Origin: Myxococcota bacterium
GTDB lineage: Bacteria > Myxococcota_A > Polyangia > JAAYKL01
DNA length: 51,629 nt
NCBI GenBank assembly: GCA_030065855.1
Contig: JASJCT010000019.1
Coordinates: 1-51,629, forward strand
Direction: 5' to 3'
Positions 28,193-38,541 of this stretch are shown one piece after another. The notes under the pieces were generated by a model, which was given only the letters and a program-made list of their open reading frames with translations, was not told where the DNA came from and made no database searches. The translations under genes and the position numbers were made by a program. Position 1 is the first letter of the stretch, and every line of letters begins with the position of its first letter.

Positions 28193-28735
28193 CTATTTCT
28201 GTTCAAATACCAGCTTGCACCGCTTGGCTCCGTCGGGAATCCGTTCCGCATAAGTCACTGTAGCCCCATACCACGATTTTTTGGACAACTGCGGTTCCAT
28301 AGAGGTGGCTGCCAGGCATAAGGGAAGATGAGCCTCGCATTTGACAGTACATTTATCCATATACATCACCACCCTCTTTTCACCCACCTCGTCAATATCA
28401 ACAGGCCATGCCCCATAGGATGTAAAAAACATATAATAATCGAGAACCGATTCAATGAAGGGTTTTGGTTTTCGGCCAAGGCGAAACTGCCATTTGAACC
28501 GATAAGGCCCCATTACGGCATTATCAAGATGAAATATGGGACGGATAAAGGGATTATTGCAATATTTCAGTAGAAAATCACCCACCTCAAGAAAGAATTC
28601 CCGCATGATGTCATCACTTCCCAGTTTTCGCTGGTATCTTTTTCTTAGCCAACGAATCGGGATCTGACTGATTTCATATTCCCGGTTCGCTTTTCTCTCT
28701 TCGATCTTTTTTATGAATGTTTCTTTTGTTACCAT
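28193..28735 (-). CDS. hypothetical protein, TetR-regulated candidate
   Basis: A 180-residue soluble protein with Lys/Arg-rich N-terminus (IRWLRKRYQRKLG) and a Cys-containing C-terminal part (MDKCTVKCEAHLPLC and AKRCKLVF). The end pattern weakly recalls the L-2-amino-thiazoline-4-carboxylate hydrolase-like family, but I do not rely on this. ATG 28735 has AAGGAGG seven bases upstream. A 27-bp operator-like sequence 29 bases before the start matches one upstream of the neighbouring TetR gene, so it is probably the regulator's target. Confidence 0.8.
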   Translation of the reverse strand: MVTKETFIKKIEERKANREYEISQIPIRWLRKRYQRKLGSDDIMREFFLEVGDFLLKYCNNPFIRPIFHLDNAVMGPYRFKWQFRLGRKPKPFIESVLDYYMFFTSYGAWPVDIDEVGEKRVVMYMDKCTVKCEAHLPLCLAATSMEPQLSKKSWYGATVTYAERIPDGAKRCKLVFEQK

Positions 28736-28763
28736 GGAATGCCTCCTTATCACAATAAAACAA

Positions 28764-28790
28764 ATAGACCAATTTGGTTTTTTGGTCGAT
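28764..28790. promoter_or_regulatory. candidate TetR operator A
   Basis: ATAGACCAA...TTTTGGTCGAT has inverted GACCAA/TTGGTC ends and matches operator B at 29448-29474 in 20 of 27 positions. It lies in the promoter of the 180-residue protein gene. Confidence 0.55.
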
Positions 28791-28805
28791 CAGGGGCAAA
28801 AAAAT

Positions 28806-29381
28806 TTACCCTTTTCCCAGCCCAGAAAAAAGAAGCCCAAATAATGAGTCCAGAATAGCATCTGGTTTATAAATATCGAGCCCCAAATAGTGCAAATAAT
28901 GAAACGAACGAATCAGACTATCAATAATATAAGCCACCTGCTGGCTATCCATTTCCTGAAACACACCCTCCTGTTGCCCTTGCTCCACCAAGGCCTTAAT
29001 CACTGCTATGGATAACTGCTGAATCTCCTTGTTTTTATCTGTAATAAGCGCGAGCACAAGCCCCTGATCCATAGCCATTACTTTGCTGGTCAACGCATTC
29101 TTATGAAAAAAATCAAACGATACTTGGATCACCCGCTTGAGTTTATCTACTGTCTCTCTCTCCTTTGCCACAGCCGTGGCAATTTCCGCGTACCCCTTTG
29201 CCATCTCTCGATCAACCAGAGCCAGCAATATGGCCTCTTTGCTCTTAAAATAAAAATAAATCGTCCCCTTCCCAACCTGGGCCTGGCGGGCGATTTCATC
29301 CACGGTTGTCTTCACAAATCCGTATTGCTTGAATTTGTCAAATGCCGCATCCAGAATGCGTTCGCGTTTATCTTCAATCAT
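28806..29381 (-). CDS. TetR-family transcriptional regulator
   Basis: 191 residues, with the TetR helix-turn-helix at about 8-55 (TTVDEIARQAQVGKGTIYFYFKSKEAIL) and an all-helical ligand-binding C-terminus. TetR proteins repress neighbouring efflux or metabolic genes until a ligand binds. The two matched operator-like sites, one before its own gene and one before the small downstream gene, suggest it controls both. ATG 29381 is taken as start. Confidence 0.92.
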   Translation of the reverse strand: MIEDKRERILDAAFDKFKQYGFVKTTVDEIARQAQVGKGTIYFYFKSKEAILLALVDREMAKGYAEIATAVAKERETVDKLKRVIQVSFDFFHKNALTSKVMAMDQGLVLALITDKNKEIQQLSIAVIKALVEQGQQEGVFQEMDSQQVAYIIDSLIRSFHYLHYLGLDIYKPDAILDSLFGLLFSGLGKG

Positions 29382-29781
29382 TCATCCATTCCAGCCAAAC
29401 GAAGCGATATCTCAGTTGAGCAAACGAAAGATTATTTAGCTAAACATATAGACCAAAACAGTATTTTAGTCAATACATTTCGTTTCTCTACACATCCATC
29501 TTTTCCCACAACGATTTTGGCATACGGTTCAAGCTCAATGTGCCCATGGACCCAATTCGTGTAAAAAATACCGCAGGTGGGTCATCCCCTACGACCATTT
29601 TTTTTAGAATTAACATCAGAACAAGATCCAACTCCATCAAGGAGACATCTGTTCTGCGCATCATGCCCCCTATTTTTGTCCATATTTTCAATCAGATAGC
29701 GCTATTTCAGAATGATGGCCATCGAACTGGCACCATTTCTGCAGAAATGCATATCCCAAACAATCCAATCAAGGGGGAAAA
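29382..29781. other. divergent intergenic region of the TetR gene and acidic lipoprotein
   Basis: A 400-base gap that holds operator B at 29448-29474 and presumably the promoters of both flanking genes. Small ORFs here (for example 29540-29785) lack ribosome sites and recognisable content. No RNA gene is seen. Confidence 0.45.
29448..29474. promoter_or_regulatory. candidate TetR operator B
   Basis: ATAGACCAA...TTTTAGTCAAT has imperfect GACCAAAA/TTTTAGTC symmetry. It lies 66 bases before the TetR start and shares 20 of 27 bases with operator A, in the same orientation. Confidence 0.55.
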
Positions 29782-30471
29782 ATGAAAAACAAAGCGAGCT
29801 GGTTGATGTTTTTGTTTCTCGCCTGCGGACTGACAGCGGGCAAGTGTACTGACTCGGAAGATCCGACTGAAGAAGATGATGACGATGATGACGATGATGA
29901 GGCATCAGAGGAAATTCCAGACGAAGTAGACGACTTTTTCGATGAAGAGCAACGCGAAGCGCTTGAGGATGTGGGCATGGTCATCCATACCGGAGATGAC
30001 CCGCCGGATATCGAGGGTACATATTTCCTGGATGCCATAGAAATCATCTACGATGATTCGGATACGTGGCTCGACATCGTGGATTATACATATGTATTTT
30101 TCGATCAAACCAATGATGGCGAGATATCGATGAACTACGAGGCGCCCGATGCCAACGATGTGGCCGAAGGGGTCGGCGCATTCATCTCTGGAAGCGGCGA
30201 TTGTTTTTCCATCTTTCTCGATACCGAGGGTGTGGCCAACGGGTGCGAGTACAAGCTTCCGGGCATCATCTCTGGCTGCCTGGACGACTCGGGCATCACC
30301 GACTGGCAGAATGGGTTTATCATGGGAGAAAAATCAGGTGACAACTGTGATCTGCTCATGCCCACCGACCATCGACGCATTATCGAGGAAACCGACGATC
30401 TGGCGGAAGAGATTGACAAGGCGTTCAAAGCGGCGACGTCCAAGGGATCGTGCCTGATGGCCATCGAATGA
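29782..30471 (+). CDS. acidic lipoprotein, unknown function
   Basis: A 229-residue protein with a lipobox (LFLAC, Cys15), so probably lipid-anchored, followed by a Glu/Asp-rich stretch including eight consecutive Asp at about 34-41. The globular part has several cysteines (GDCFSIFL, NGCEYKL, SGCLDD, DNCDLLM, GSCLMAIE) that could form disulfides. AAGGGGG stands six bases before the ATG. I do not recognise the family. Acidic linkers after a lipobox are typical of surface lipoproteins. Confidence 0.82.
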   Translation: MKNKASWLMFLFLACGLTAGKCTDSEDPTEEDDDDDDDDEASEEIPDEVDDFFDEEQREALEDVGMVIHTGDDPPDIEGTYFLDAIEIIYDDSDTWLDIVDYTYVFFDQTNDGEISMNYEAPDANDVAEGVGAFISGSGDCFSIFLDTEGVANGCEYKLPGIISGCLDDSGITDWQNGFIMGEKSGDNCDLLMPTDHRRIIEETDDLAEEIDKAFKAATSKGSCLMAIE

Positions 30472-30488
30472 ATCCTCCCGCCTGAAGC

Positions 30489-31199
30489 TTATACCTTCTC
30501 GACAGCTATGAGATAACCCACTGGACGTCGACCCGTGCGGTCGATGGAGGTCAGTCTGTTTAAAGGGGGGAGCCAACTGGCGGTCATCGCATTTATGAGG
30601 TGTGAGTCTTTTATACGCCATTGGTTCACGGATGCCACTTTCGACAACATCTGGGTCAGGCTTCTTTTGTAGGTGACAATGGGCACTTTTCCGGTTGGCG
30701 TGGGCACGGTAACCTGGTCGTATCTGTGTCGGCCGTCGACATCTGTGACGATGAGCAGCCCCCCGTGTCTGAGCACCCGGCCGATTTCTGCCAATGCGGG
30801 CAAAAGGCGGGGAAGATGCGAAAATACCCGCGCCGCAACCACCAGATCAAACGATGCGGAGGCAAACGGCATATGGTTCATGTCCGCACAGAGAAGATCG
30901 GCTCTGCTGCCCAACCGGCAGCCCGCTCTGTGGAGCATGTGTTCGGATATGTCGAGGCCGACAGCCCGTACACCGAGTCTGTTGAACTCCGCCAAGTACC
31001 GACCTGTGCCGACACCGAGGTCCAATCCCAACGACACCTCTCTTTTTGCCCGCAGCAGTTCGATGACCATCGGCCGTTCGTTGTGATGCCAAAAAGCCTG
31101 CCAGGGCCAACTGTCATAATGCGCTGCCACATCCCCGTATCCCAGCACCGGCGTCGCTTGTGAGGGTGATTGAGGACGCATCGCGCTTTGCTTCATCAT
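30489..31199 (-). CDS. class I SAM-dependent methyltransferase
   Basis: A 236-residue Rossmann-fold methyltransferase. Motif I is GLDLGVGTGRY, followed by GLDISEHML, LCADMNHMPF and the post-motif strand IGRVLRHGGLLIVTDVDG. It resembles UbiE/COQ5-type C- or O-methyltransferases of small molecules. The substrate is unknown. Start is taken at ATG 31199; GTG 31205 is two codons earlier. The stop is 17 bases from the convergent acidic lipoprotein's stop. Confidence 0.9.
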   Translation of the reverse strand: MMKQSAMRPQSPSQATPVLGYGDVAAHYDSWPWQAFWHHNERPMVIELLRAKREVSLGLDLGVGTGRYLAEFNRLGVRAVGLDISEHMLHRAGCRLGSRADLLCADMNHMPFASASFDLVVAARVFSHLPRLLPALAEIGRVLRHGGLLIVTDVDGRHRYDQVTVPTPTGKVPIVTYKRSLTQMLSKVASVNQWRIKDSHLINAMTASWLPPLNRLTSIDRTGRRPVGYLIAVEKV

Positions 31200-31230
31200 T
31201 GCCACCGTGGTTTACGGGCCCGCATCTTTT

Positions 31231-31656
31231 TTAAGCCGGGTCATCTCTGCCTCTAAGTGCATTATACGTCAAGCCCATCAACCCCGCGTATTTTTTGATG
31301 AATTTACTGGTGTCAGACTTCATCAGGTTCGATTCACTCTCTCGTTGCTGTTCCAGTGCTGACTTCTGATCCTGCAACAGTTGATCGGCGGTGGCGCGAA
31401 TTCGTTTTTCAGCCACGTCCCTTTCTTGTTGGAGCATTCGCGATAGTTCCGCGATCTTTAGAAAGCTCGCTGGACCGTCAGTCGCCGCCTTTTGTACCGA
31501 TCGGTCATAGCGGGCATTATCCCAGCTTGGAAACGCCGTATCAGGCGGGTTTGAATACAGCTCATTCGGCTTGTCATTGAGCTTTAAAAAGACGATTTTT
31601 TTCCGCGTTAGGTCAAGTAGACGGCACCATCCCCACTTGCCTTTCCAAAAGTTCAT
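31231..31656 (-). CDS. hypothetical coiled-coil protein
   Basis: 141 residues: a Trp-rich N-terminus (MNFWKGKWGWCRLLDLTRKK), a short loop and a long charged helix (LQQERDVAEKRIRATADQLL) that should form a coiled coil. No signal peptide and no ribosome site is obvious. It precedes the methyltransferase gene on the same strand with a 31-base gap. Function unknown. Confidence 0.6.
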   Translation of the reverse strand: MNFWKGKWGWCRLLDLTRKKIVFLKLNDKPNELYSNPPDTAFPSWDNARYDRSVQKAATDGPASFLKIAELSRMLQQERDVAEKRIRATADQLLQDQKSALEQQRESESNLMKSDTSKFIKKYAGLMGLTYNALRGRDDPA

Positions 31657-31806
31657 GAGCGGAAGGCTTTAAACGGGTGATCCTAAGAATATACCCGCCT
31701 CCATTGTCGAAGACCAGTATCGATTTAAAATTATTAGGGGACGCCGGTTCATTGCATTCAATCAACGGCGATAGGGGGCCACATCTTCGGTGTTCTTATA
31801 GGCATT

Positions 31807-33615
31807 TTGCTCGCTTTATCCACCGCGGTATCGTCACAGGTGATTGCAGCCGAAAAACCAAATCCATATTATCGCCCCGGCGCGCCCATCATCCGCAACT
31901 ACACCCCCGAAGATTATGGTGCAGAAACAAAAAACTGGTCTGTCGTTCAGGACGACCAGGGATTGATATACGTGGGCAATGCAGGGGGCGTGTTGGTGTT
32001 CGACGGGGTCTATTGGCAATATATCGAGACACCCAGACAAACCCGCGTGCGATCCATGGCGATTGGGAAAGATGGGGTTGTCTACGTTGGAAACTCAGAT
32101 GATTTTGGATATTTAGCCAGCGACGAAACCGGTAACATGGCATATCGATCATTGATGGACAAATTTGAATCCCCGCCTGAAAAATTTAGCGATATCCGGA
32201 GCGTCCATGCCACGTCCCACGGCATCTATTTTTTTTCGGCATATGCAATTTTTCGTTTTCATGAGGACAAGATCCAAACGATTCCCACTGAGCGGATTAG
32301 TAACGGATACACGATTGGAGATGATGTTTGGTATTGCATCGCCAGTGGCGGCATATCGATTCTTAGAAATGGCACAGTGACCTTCCTTACTCATACGAAA
32401 CACATATCCAGAGAATCCGCCGATTATGTCTCTGTTGCACCCTACGATGCGACCCAGGTGCTTATCGTTGCGAGCAAATTAGGCTGCTTTCTTCATCCGA
32501 TACCGTTGGAAAACGATAAAACAACGCGAGCCTCTGACCTCAAGCCATTTCCTACCGAGGCGGCAGAGTACTTACGTAAAAATATCGTTTACCGAACGGC
32601 TCGCATGCCTACCTCGAACAATTTTGTTTTTTCCACCCTCAATGGTGGCATCGCAATCATGGACGCACAGGGGAGGCTTATTAAAACCATAACCGAGGTC
32701 GATGGATTGATCAGCAACACCATCACTGGAACACTCTTTGACAGAGATGGCAATCTATGGGCCGCATCGGTCGTCGGACTATCGCACGTGATGATCAGCT
32801 CCCCGTGGACGCGGTTTGACGTTTCCAGGGAAATAAAATCCAGTATCAATTCCCTCGTGTCGCATCGAGATCGCCTGTACATCGGTTTTTTAGTAGGCGT
32901 TCGTTACTTGGCTGGGCATCGGGGCGGCAAGCCGTTAGATGCACCTGTAACCTACCCGGTAAAAAACGCCGACGGGCAGTGCTTTACCATGTTAGCAGGC
33001 GAAAACATGCTGCTCGCAGGCATTCACAAGAGCTTATACGAGATTCGGGGAGACCAGGCCCACCAGTTGATTAAAATTCCAAACATGTCCTATATCCTCT
33101 CTCTAGGACGAAGCCGACGATTTCCAAATCACGTCTTTGTAGGTTCGAACATGGGCGGCATTATTGCCTTGGAGATCCAAAGCGATTTAAACGGTAAAAC
33201 ACCGACAAGTAATCCGGGTGCTGAACCAAGTCGGCAGGTCACGGTCATTCCACTAAATCAACCGGGCTTTGCTAAAGACTCCTACCTCCGAATTGTTGGA
33301 GACAATAGGGGTAACCTATGGGCCACATCAGCGTCGGGTGAGATCGTTTTTTTTAGATTTACAGGTAATGATGTCAGATCCATCGAAATGACCCGGTTCG
33401 GGGTTCAACATGGGCTGCCGGCAGCAAATTTGAATAATGCGCAGTGGATCGACGGTCAGTTGATAGTTGCAACAACAAAGGGTATCTACCGGTATGTACC
33501 TGCATCCGTCAATAATGAATCAAAGTCATTAGGCCGCTTTTTTTACTCAACGAACTGCCGTACAAAAACAAAACAGTGCACGAAATCTTGGATTATGGCG
33601 ATAGTCTACTGGTAG
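31807..33615 (+). pseudogene. propeller-SpoIIE sensor copy 1, part 1 of 3: N-terminal propeller
   Basis: The first 602 residues of a broken paralog of the 1091-residue sensor that follows. It contains the signal sequence (from a TTG start) and the beta-propeller of two-component-regulator-propeller repeats (LIYVGNAGGVLVFDGVYW). The frame ends after SKSLGRF. Compared with the intact copy, one base is missing in a seven-T run at 33538-33544, after which the reading continues in part 2. Either the gene is decayed or the run was miscalled. Confidence 0.8.
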
Positions 33616-34598
33616 ACGCAGTCGATGAAAGCGTATTAAGATGGTCTCGCAGGGCAGATGGGATCTATGAAGCATTGTCCCCGGACTTTGCGATCATCCC
33701 CCCAAGTAAGCGGGGCTTTAAAATTTGGGAATTCGAACCGAACGGCACTATCTGGATTGCGCGCAACGAGTTTATATTTCGATATGACCCCAATGTAACA
33801 AAAGATTATTTTAAGCCATACAAGGCGTCTATAAGAAGTGTGGAGGGCGAGAACAATCAAAAGATTTTTATGGGCACGTTCACTGACCCCGCTGCCCTGG
33901 TGCCGGCGTTATCCTATGATGAGAACGCACTCACTTTCCAATATGCGGCACCGTTTTACGAGTACCACGATAAAATCCAATTCACCTACAAACTGGCGGG
34001 ATTCGACAAAGCCTGGAGCCCTTGGGAAAAAAGCGCTGAAAAAGAATACACCAACCTACCAGAGGGTGCGTATACGTTTCGCGTCAAGGCGAAGAATATT
34101 TATGGCCATGAAAGTAGACCCGCAGAGTACCGCTTCATCATCCATCCGCCCTGGTACAGAACGGTGTACGCCTATTTGGGATACGCAGTTAGTTTCCTGC
34201 TCGTCTTATATACCGGAATTCGCTGGAACACCCGACGCCTCCAGGCCTCAAAGGTCAAGCTAGAGAAAATCGTAAAAGAGAGAACAAAGGAGATCGAGGC
34301 GCAAAAAGTTCAGCTGGAGGTCGCCTACACCGAGGTCAATGAGACCAAGGACGCCCTGTGGGGAGAGATGCAGCTGGCCCAAAAAATTCAGACCGTTCTT
34401 CTGCCAGATACACCACAACTTCCGGGTTACGACATTACCGCCTACATGCAGACCGCAGATGAAGTTGGTGGAGACTACTATGATGTCATTCAGATGGAAG
34501 GCACGTATTGGCTCGTTATCGGCGATGTCTCTGGTCACGGTGTACCAGCTGGGTTGGTAAATGATGATGGTGCAAACATCCATTCACACGGCACTTAA
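33576..34598 (+). pseudogene. propeller-SpoIIE sensor copy 1, part 2 of 3: Y_Y_Y, helix and start of phosphatase
   Basis: Continues copy 1 in the next frame: the propeller end, the Y_Y_Y domain (FTYKLAGFDKAWSPWEKSAE), one transmembrane helix (VYAYLGYAVSFLLVLYTGI), a coiled coil and the start of the SpoIIE phosphatase (LAQKIQTVLLPD, DEVGGDYYD, GDVSGHGVPAGLV). The frame is lost at 34559-34561, where one A too many follows GGT. The intact copy reads LVMMMVQT here. As listed, ATG 33576 is not a true start. Confidence 0.78.
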
Positions 34599-35109
34599 GG
34601 AGGACCCACACGCCACACCGTCGAAAATCCTAAATACTGTCAATTCAGTGATATACGACAATATTCAAAAGTTGGGCGAATCCAAATACATGACGATCAC
34701 CGTATTTTTGGACCAGGGAAACGGCGACTTTCTCCATTCCGGTCTTCACCAAGATATCCTGATATACCGTGCAGCCAAGAAAGTGGTTGAACCTGTGGAA
34801 ACAGACGGGATGTGGATCGGCGTCATGGACGATATTGGGGATATACTGAAAACAGAACAACTCTCGCTGAACGAACGGGATGTGATGCTGCTCTTTACAG
34901 ACGGCATTACTGAAGCTACCGACAAAGCTGGCAAATTGTTTTCAACCGAGTACTTGGCTCAAATCCTCGAAGAGAGCGGAGAACGAACAGCAAAGGAAAT
35001 CGAGGAAAGGATTCTTCAGGCCCTCGAACCCTATACCTGGGATGACGATATTACTTTCGTGGTAATAAAACGAGATGCGGTTACCCAGACAGCGCCTCTG
35101 GTAAGCTGA
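34561..35109 (+). pseudogene. propeller-SpoIIE sensor copy 1, part 3 of 3: C-terminal phosphatase
   Basis: Returns to the frame of part 1 and encodes the last 182 residues of the SpoIIE/PP2C-like phosphatase, with LLFTDGITEATD and DDDITFVVIKR metal motifs intact. Similarity to the intact copy is high throughout. Because all motifs survive and both breaks are single bases in short homopolymers, the disruption is recent or artefactual. Confidence 0.78.
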
Positions 35110-35251
35110 GCAAAGTTGCTTTATCTCCAAGAATCCATCCATTTCCATTGTCGAAGAACAGTATCGATTTAAAATTATTAGAGGGCGCCGTTTACGTACA
35201 TCCAATCAACGGCCAGAGGAGGGCCACATCTGCAGTGTTCTCATAGGGATT

Positions 35252-38200
35252 TTGCTCGGGATATTTCTCGCCTCAACCACTGCGGTATCCTCACAGGTCG
35301 TGGCAGACGAAAAACCAAATCCATATTATCGCCCTGGCGCACCCATCATTCGCAACTACACCCCCGAAGATTACGGTACAGAGACACAAAACTGGTGTGT
35401 CATTCAGGACGACCAGGGATTGATTTACGTTGGCAATGCCATGGGGGTATTGGTGTTCGACGGGGTTTACTGGCGATATATCGAAACACCTCGGCAGACG
35501 CGGGTTCGGGCCTTGGCGATGGGGGACGATGGGGTTGTGTACGTCGGCACCTCCGGTGATATTGGCTTTTTAGCCAGTGATAGCATTGGCAATCTGTCCT
35601 ATCGCTCTTTGATGAATAAGTTCAAAACGCCGCCCGAGAAATTCGGCGATATTTGGAGCGTTAATGTCACGTCCCACGGCATCTATTTTATTTCCGGATA
35701 TGCGATTTTTCGTTTTCATGAGGGCAAGATTCAAACGATTCCCACCGAGCGGCTAGGTGTGGGATACACGATTGGAGATGATGTTTGGTATGGCATAGCA
35801 AACGGCGGCATATCGATTATCAGAAATGGCAACGTGATTTCCCTTGACCATACAAAGCACATGTCCAGAGAATCCGCTGGATTTTATTCAATTTCACCCT
35901 ACAACGCGGACCACGTGCTTATCGCTACGACCAAATTGGGTTGCTTTCTTCATAAAATACCGCCCCAAAACGACCAACCACCACAGGCGGCTGACCTGAT
36001 TCCATTTCCAACCGAGGCAGCAGAATACTTTCGTAAAGCCAATATCTACCGAGTTGCGCCCATTCCCGACTCGGATAATTTCGTTTTTGCCACGCTCAAG
36101 GGGGGCGTCGCGATAATGGACGCACAGGGCAGGCTCATTAAGACCATCACCGAGGCCGATGGGTTGATCAGCAACACCATCACAGGAACACTCTTTGATA
36201 GAGATGGAAATCTTTGGGCCACATCGGTTATCGGACTGTCACACCTGATGACGAGCTCCCCATGGACGCGGTTTGACGTTTCCGGGGAAGTAAAATCCAA
36301 TATGATCTCCCTCGCGTCGTATGGAGATCGCCTGTACGTCGGTTTCTTAGATGGCGTTAGCTATTTGGCTGAGCATCGGGGCGGCAAGCCATTAGACGCA
36401 CCTGTAGCCTATCCGGTAAAAAACGCTGACATTCAATGTTTTGACATGCTTGTCCACAACAACATGCTTTTGGCAGGCATTCACAATGGGTTATACGAAA
36501 TTCAGGGAGATCAGGCCCACAAGCTGATTGAAATTCCAGACATCCCCTATATCGTCTCTTTGGGATGGAGTCGTCGATTTCCAAATCACGTTTTTGTCGG
36601 TTCTGAGATGACTGGGATCTATGCGGTGGAGATCCTTGGTGAGGGCGAAGATCGGCGTGCGACCGCCATTCCTTTAAACCAACCGAGCTTTGCCAAAGAT
36701 ACCTATTTCCGCATTGTTGAAGACAATAACGGGGATCTATGGACCACATCAGACGAGGGTGAAATCGCTCATTTCAAGTTTAAAGGCGACGATGTCAAAT
36801 CCATTGAAATGATCCGATTTGGGGTTCAACAGGGACTACCGGCAAAAGATTTGAATACGGTGTACTGGATCGACGGTCAAGTGATGGCTGCGACCCAAAA
36901 GGGCATCTATCGGTATGTACCCGAGTCCCATAGCGATGAATCCAAGTCCCCAGGCCGGTTTGTTCCGTTTAGTGAACTGCCGTACGAAAATAAGGTGGTG
37001 CACGAAGTTTTTGATTACGGAGATGACCTATTGCTCGATACACCCGAGGGCCTGTTAAGATGGTCCCGCCGTTCAGACGGGACCTATGCACCCGCCGCCC
37101 CGGACTTTAGGCTCATCCCAGCAACCACCCGAGATTTTAAGCGCTGGGAGTTCGAGCCGAACGGTATTGTCTGGGTCGCGCGCAATGAGTTTATATTTCG
37201 ATATGATCCCAACATAAAAAAAGATTTTAATAAGCCATACCAGTCGTATGTAAGAAGCGTGGAGGATAAGAAGAATCGAAAAATCTTCATGGGTACTTTT
37301 GTCGACCCCGCCGCTGCGGTGCCGGAATTGTCCTATGACGAAAACGCCCTCACCTTCCAATATGCCGCACCGTTTTTTGAGTACCACGAAAAACTCCTCT
37401 TCAGCTACAAACTGTTGGGATTCGATCAAACCTGGAGCCCTTGGGAAAAAAGCGCTGAAAAAGAATACACCAACCTCCCAGAGGGAACGTATGCGTTTCG
37501 CGTCAAGGCGAAGAATATTTACGGTCAAGAAAGCAAACCTGCCGAGTACCGCTTCATCATCCATCCGCCTTGGTATAGAACAGTGTACGCTTATATCGGA
37601 TATGTGGTTGGTTTCCTGCTCGTCTTATATAGCGGTATCAGCTGGAACACCCGGCGCCTCAGGGCCTCAAAGGCCAATCTCGAGAAAGTCGTAAAAGAAA
37701 GAACAAAGGAGATCGAGGCACAAAAAGTTCAGCTGGAGGTCGCCTACACCGAGGTGAATAAGACCAAGGATGCACTGTGGGGAGAAATGCAGCTGGCCCA
37801 AAAAATTCAGACCGTTCTTCTGCCCGATGCACCCCAAATTCCAGGTTACGACATTACCGCCTACATGCAGACCGCAGATGAGGTCGGCGGAGACTACTAT
37901 GATGTGATTCAGATCGACGGTAGGTATTGGCTCGTCATTGGCGATGTCTCTGGTCATGGCGTACCAGCTGGGTTGGTGATGATGATGGTGCAAACAGCCA
38001 TCCACATGGCCATCGAGGATAATGCGCACGCCACGCCAGCCCAAATCCTCAATAAAGTCAATCGCGTGATCTACGAAAATATTCAAAAGCTGGACGGAAC
38101 AAAATATATGACCATGACCATATTGTCAGTTCAAGAAAACGGCGAATTTCTCTATTCCGGCCTACATCAAGACATTCTAATGTATCGCGCAAATACCCGT

Positions 38201-38527
38201 TTGGTTGATTCAGTGGAAACAGATGGCATGTGGCTCGGCATTACAGCCGACATTGAAGAGATGTTGACGACAGAGCGGATATCACTGAACAAAGGGGATG
38301 TGATGCTGCTCTTTACGGACGGCATCACCGAAGCTACCGATGCAGCCGGCAACATGCTGTCCACCGAGTATCTGCATCAAATCCTCAAAGAGAGCGGAGC
38401 AGGAACCGTAAAGGAAATTGAGGCAAAGATCCTTAAGGCGCTCGAACCTTATACATGGGACGACGATATAACCTTCATGGTAATAAAAAGAGATGGGGTT
38501 ACCCAAACAGATCCTCCGCTGAACTAA
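35252..38527 (+). CDS. membrane sensor: propeller, Y_Y_Y, SpoIIE/PP2C phosphatase
   Basis: A 1091-residue transmembrane signalling protein. In order: signal sequence, extracytoplasmic beta-propeller (about 45-600), Y_Y_Y domain (about 690-790, FSYKLLGFDQTWSPWEKSAE), a transmembrane helix (VYAYIGYVVGFLLVLYSGI), a coiled coil and a cytosolic SpoIIE phosphatase. The metal-binding acidic residues are present in GGDYYD, GDVSGHG, LFTDGITEA and DDDITFMVI. Such phosphatases usually act on anti-sigma-factor antagonists, but none is nearby. The first usable start is TTG 35252, and the conserved upstream leader suggests the true start may lie further up at a non-standard codon. Confidence 0.88.
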   Translation: MLGIFLASTTAVSSQVVADEKPNPYYRPGAPIIRNYTPEDYGTETQNWCVIQDDQGLIYVGNAMGVLVFDGVYWRYIETPRQTRVRALAMGDDGVVYVGTSGDIGFLASDSIGNLSYRSLMNKFKTPPEKFGDIWSVNVTSHGIYFISGYAIFRFHEGKIQTIPTERLGVGYTIGDDVWYGIANGGISIIRNGNVISLDHTKHMSRESAGFYSISPYNADHVLIATTKLGCFLHKIPPQNDQPPQAADLIPFPTEAAEYFRKANIYRVAPIPDSDNFVFATLKGGVAIMDAQGRLIKTITEADGLISNTITGTLFDRDGNLWATSVIGLSHLMTSSPWTRFDVSGEVKSNMISLASYGDRLYVGFLDGVSYLAEHRGGKPLDAPVAYPVKNADIQCFDMLVHNNMLLAGIHNGLYEIQGDQAHKLIEIPDIPYIVSLGWSRRFPNHVFVGSEMTGIYAVEILGEGEDRRATAIPLNQPSFAKDTYFRIVEDNNGDLWTTSDEGEIAHFKFKGDDVKSIEMIRFGVQQGLPAKDLNTVYWIDGQVMAATQKGIYRYVPESHSDESKSPGRFVPFSELPYENKVVHEVFDYGDDLLLDTPEGLLRWSRRSDGTYAPAAPDFRLIPATTRDFKRWEFEPNGIVWVARNEFIFRYDPNIKKDFNKPYQSYVRSVEDKKNRKIFMGTFVDPAAAVPELSYDENALTFQYAAPFFEYHEKLLFSYKLLGFDQTWSPWEKSAEKEYTNLPEGTYAFRVKAKNIYGQESKPAEYRFIIHPPWYRTVYAYIGYVVGFLLVLYSGISWNTRRLRASKANLEKVVKERTKEIEAQKVQLEVAYTEVNKTKDALWGEMQLAQKIQTVLLPDAPQIPGYDITAYMQTADEVGGDYYDVIQIDGRYWLVIGDVSGHGVPAGLVMMMVQTAIHMAIEDNAHATPAQILNKVNRVIYENIQKLDGTKYMTMTILSVQENGEFLYSGLHQDILMYRANTRLVDSVETDGMWLGITADIEEMLTTERISLNKGDVMLLFTDGITEATDAAGNMLSTEYLHQILKESGAGTVKEIEAKILKALEPYTWDDDITFMVIKRDGVTQTDPPLN

Positions 38528-38541
38528 GCAATGTTTCTAGT

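Noticed and set aside
33538..34598. Programmed frameshifting in sensor copy 1
   Set aside because: Two opposite shifts would be needed and the intact paralog needs none. Homopolymer indels are simpler.
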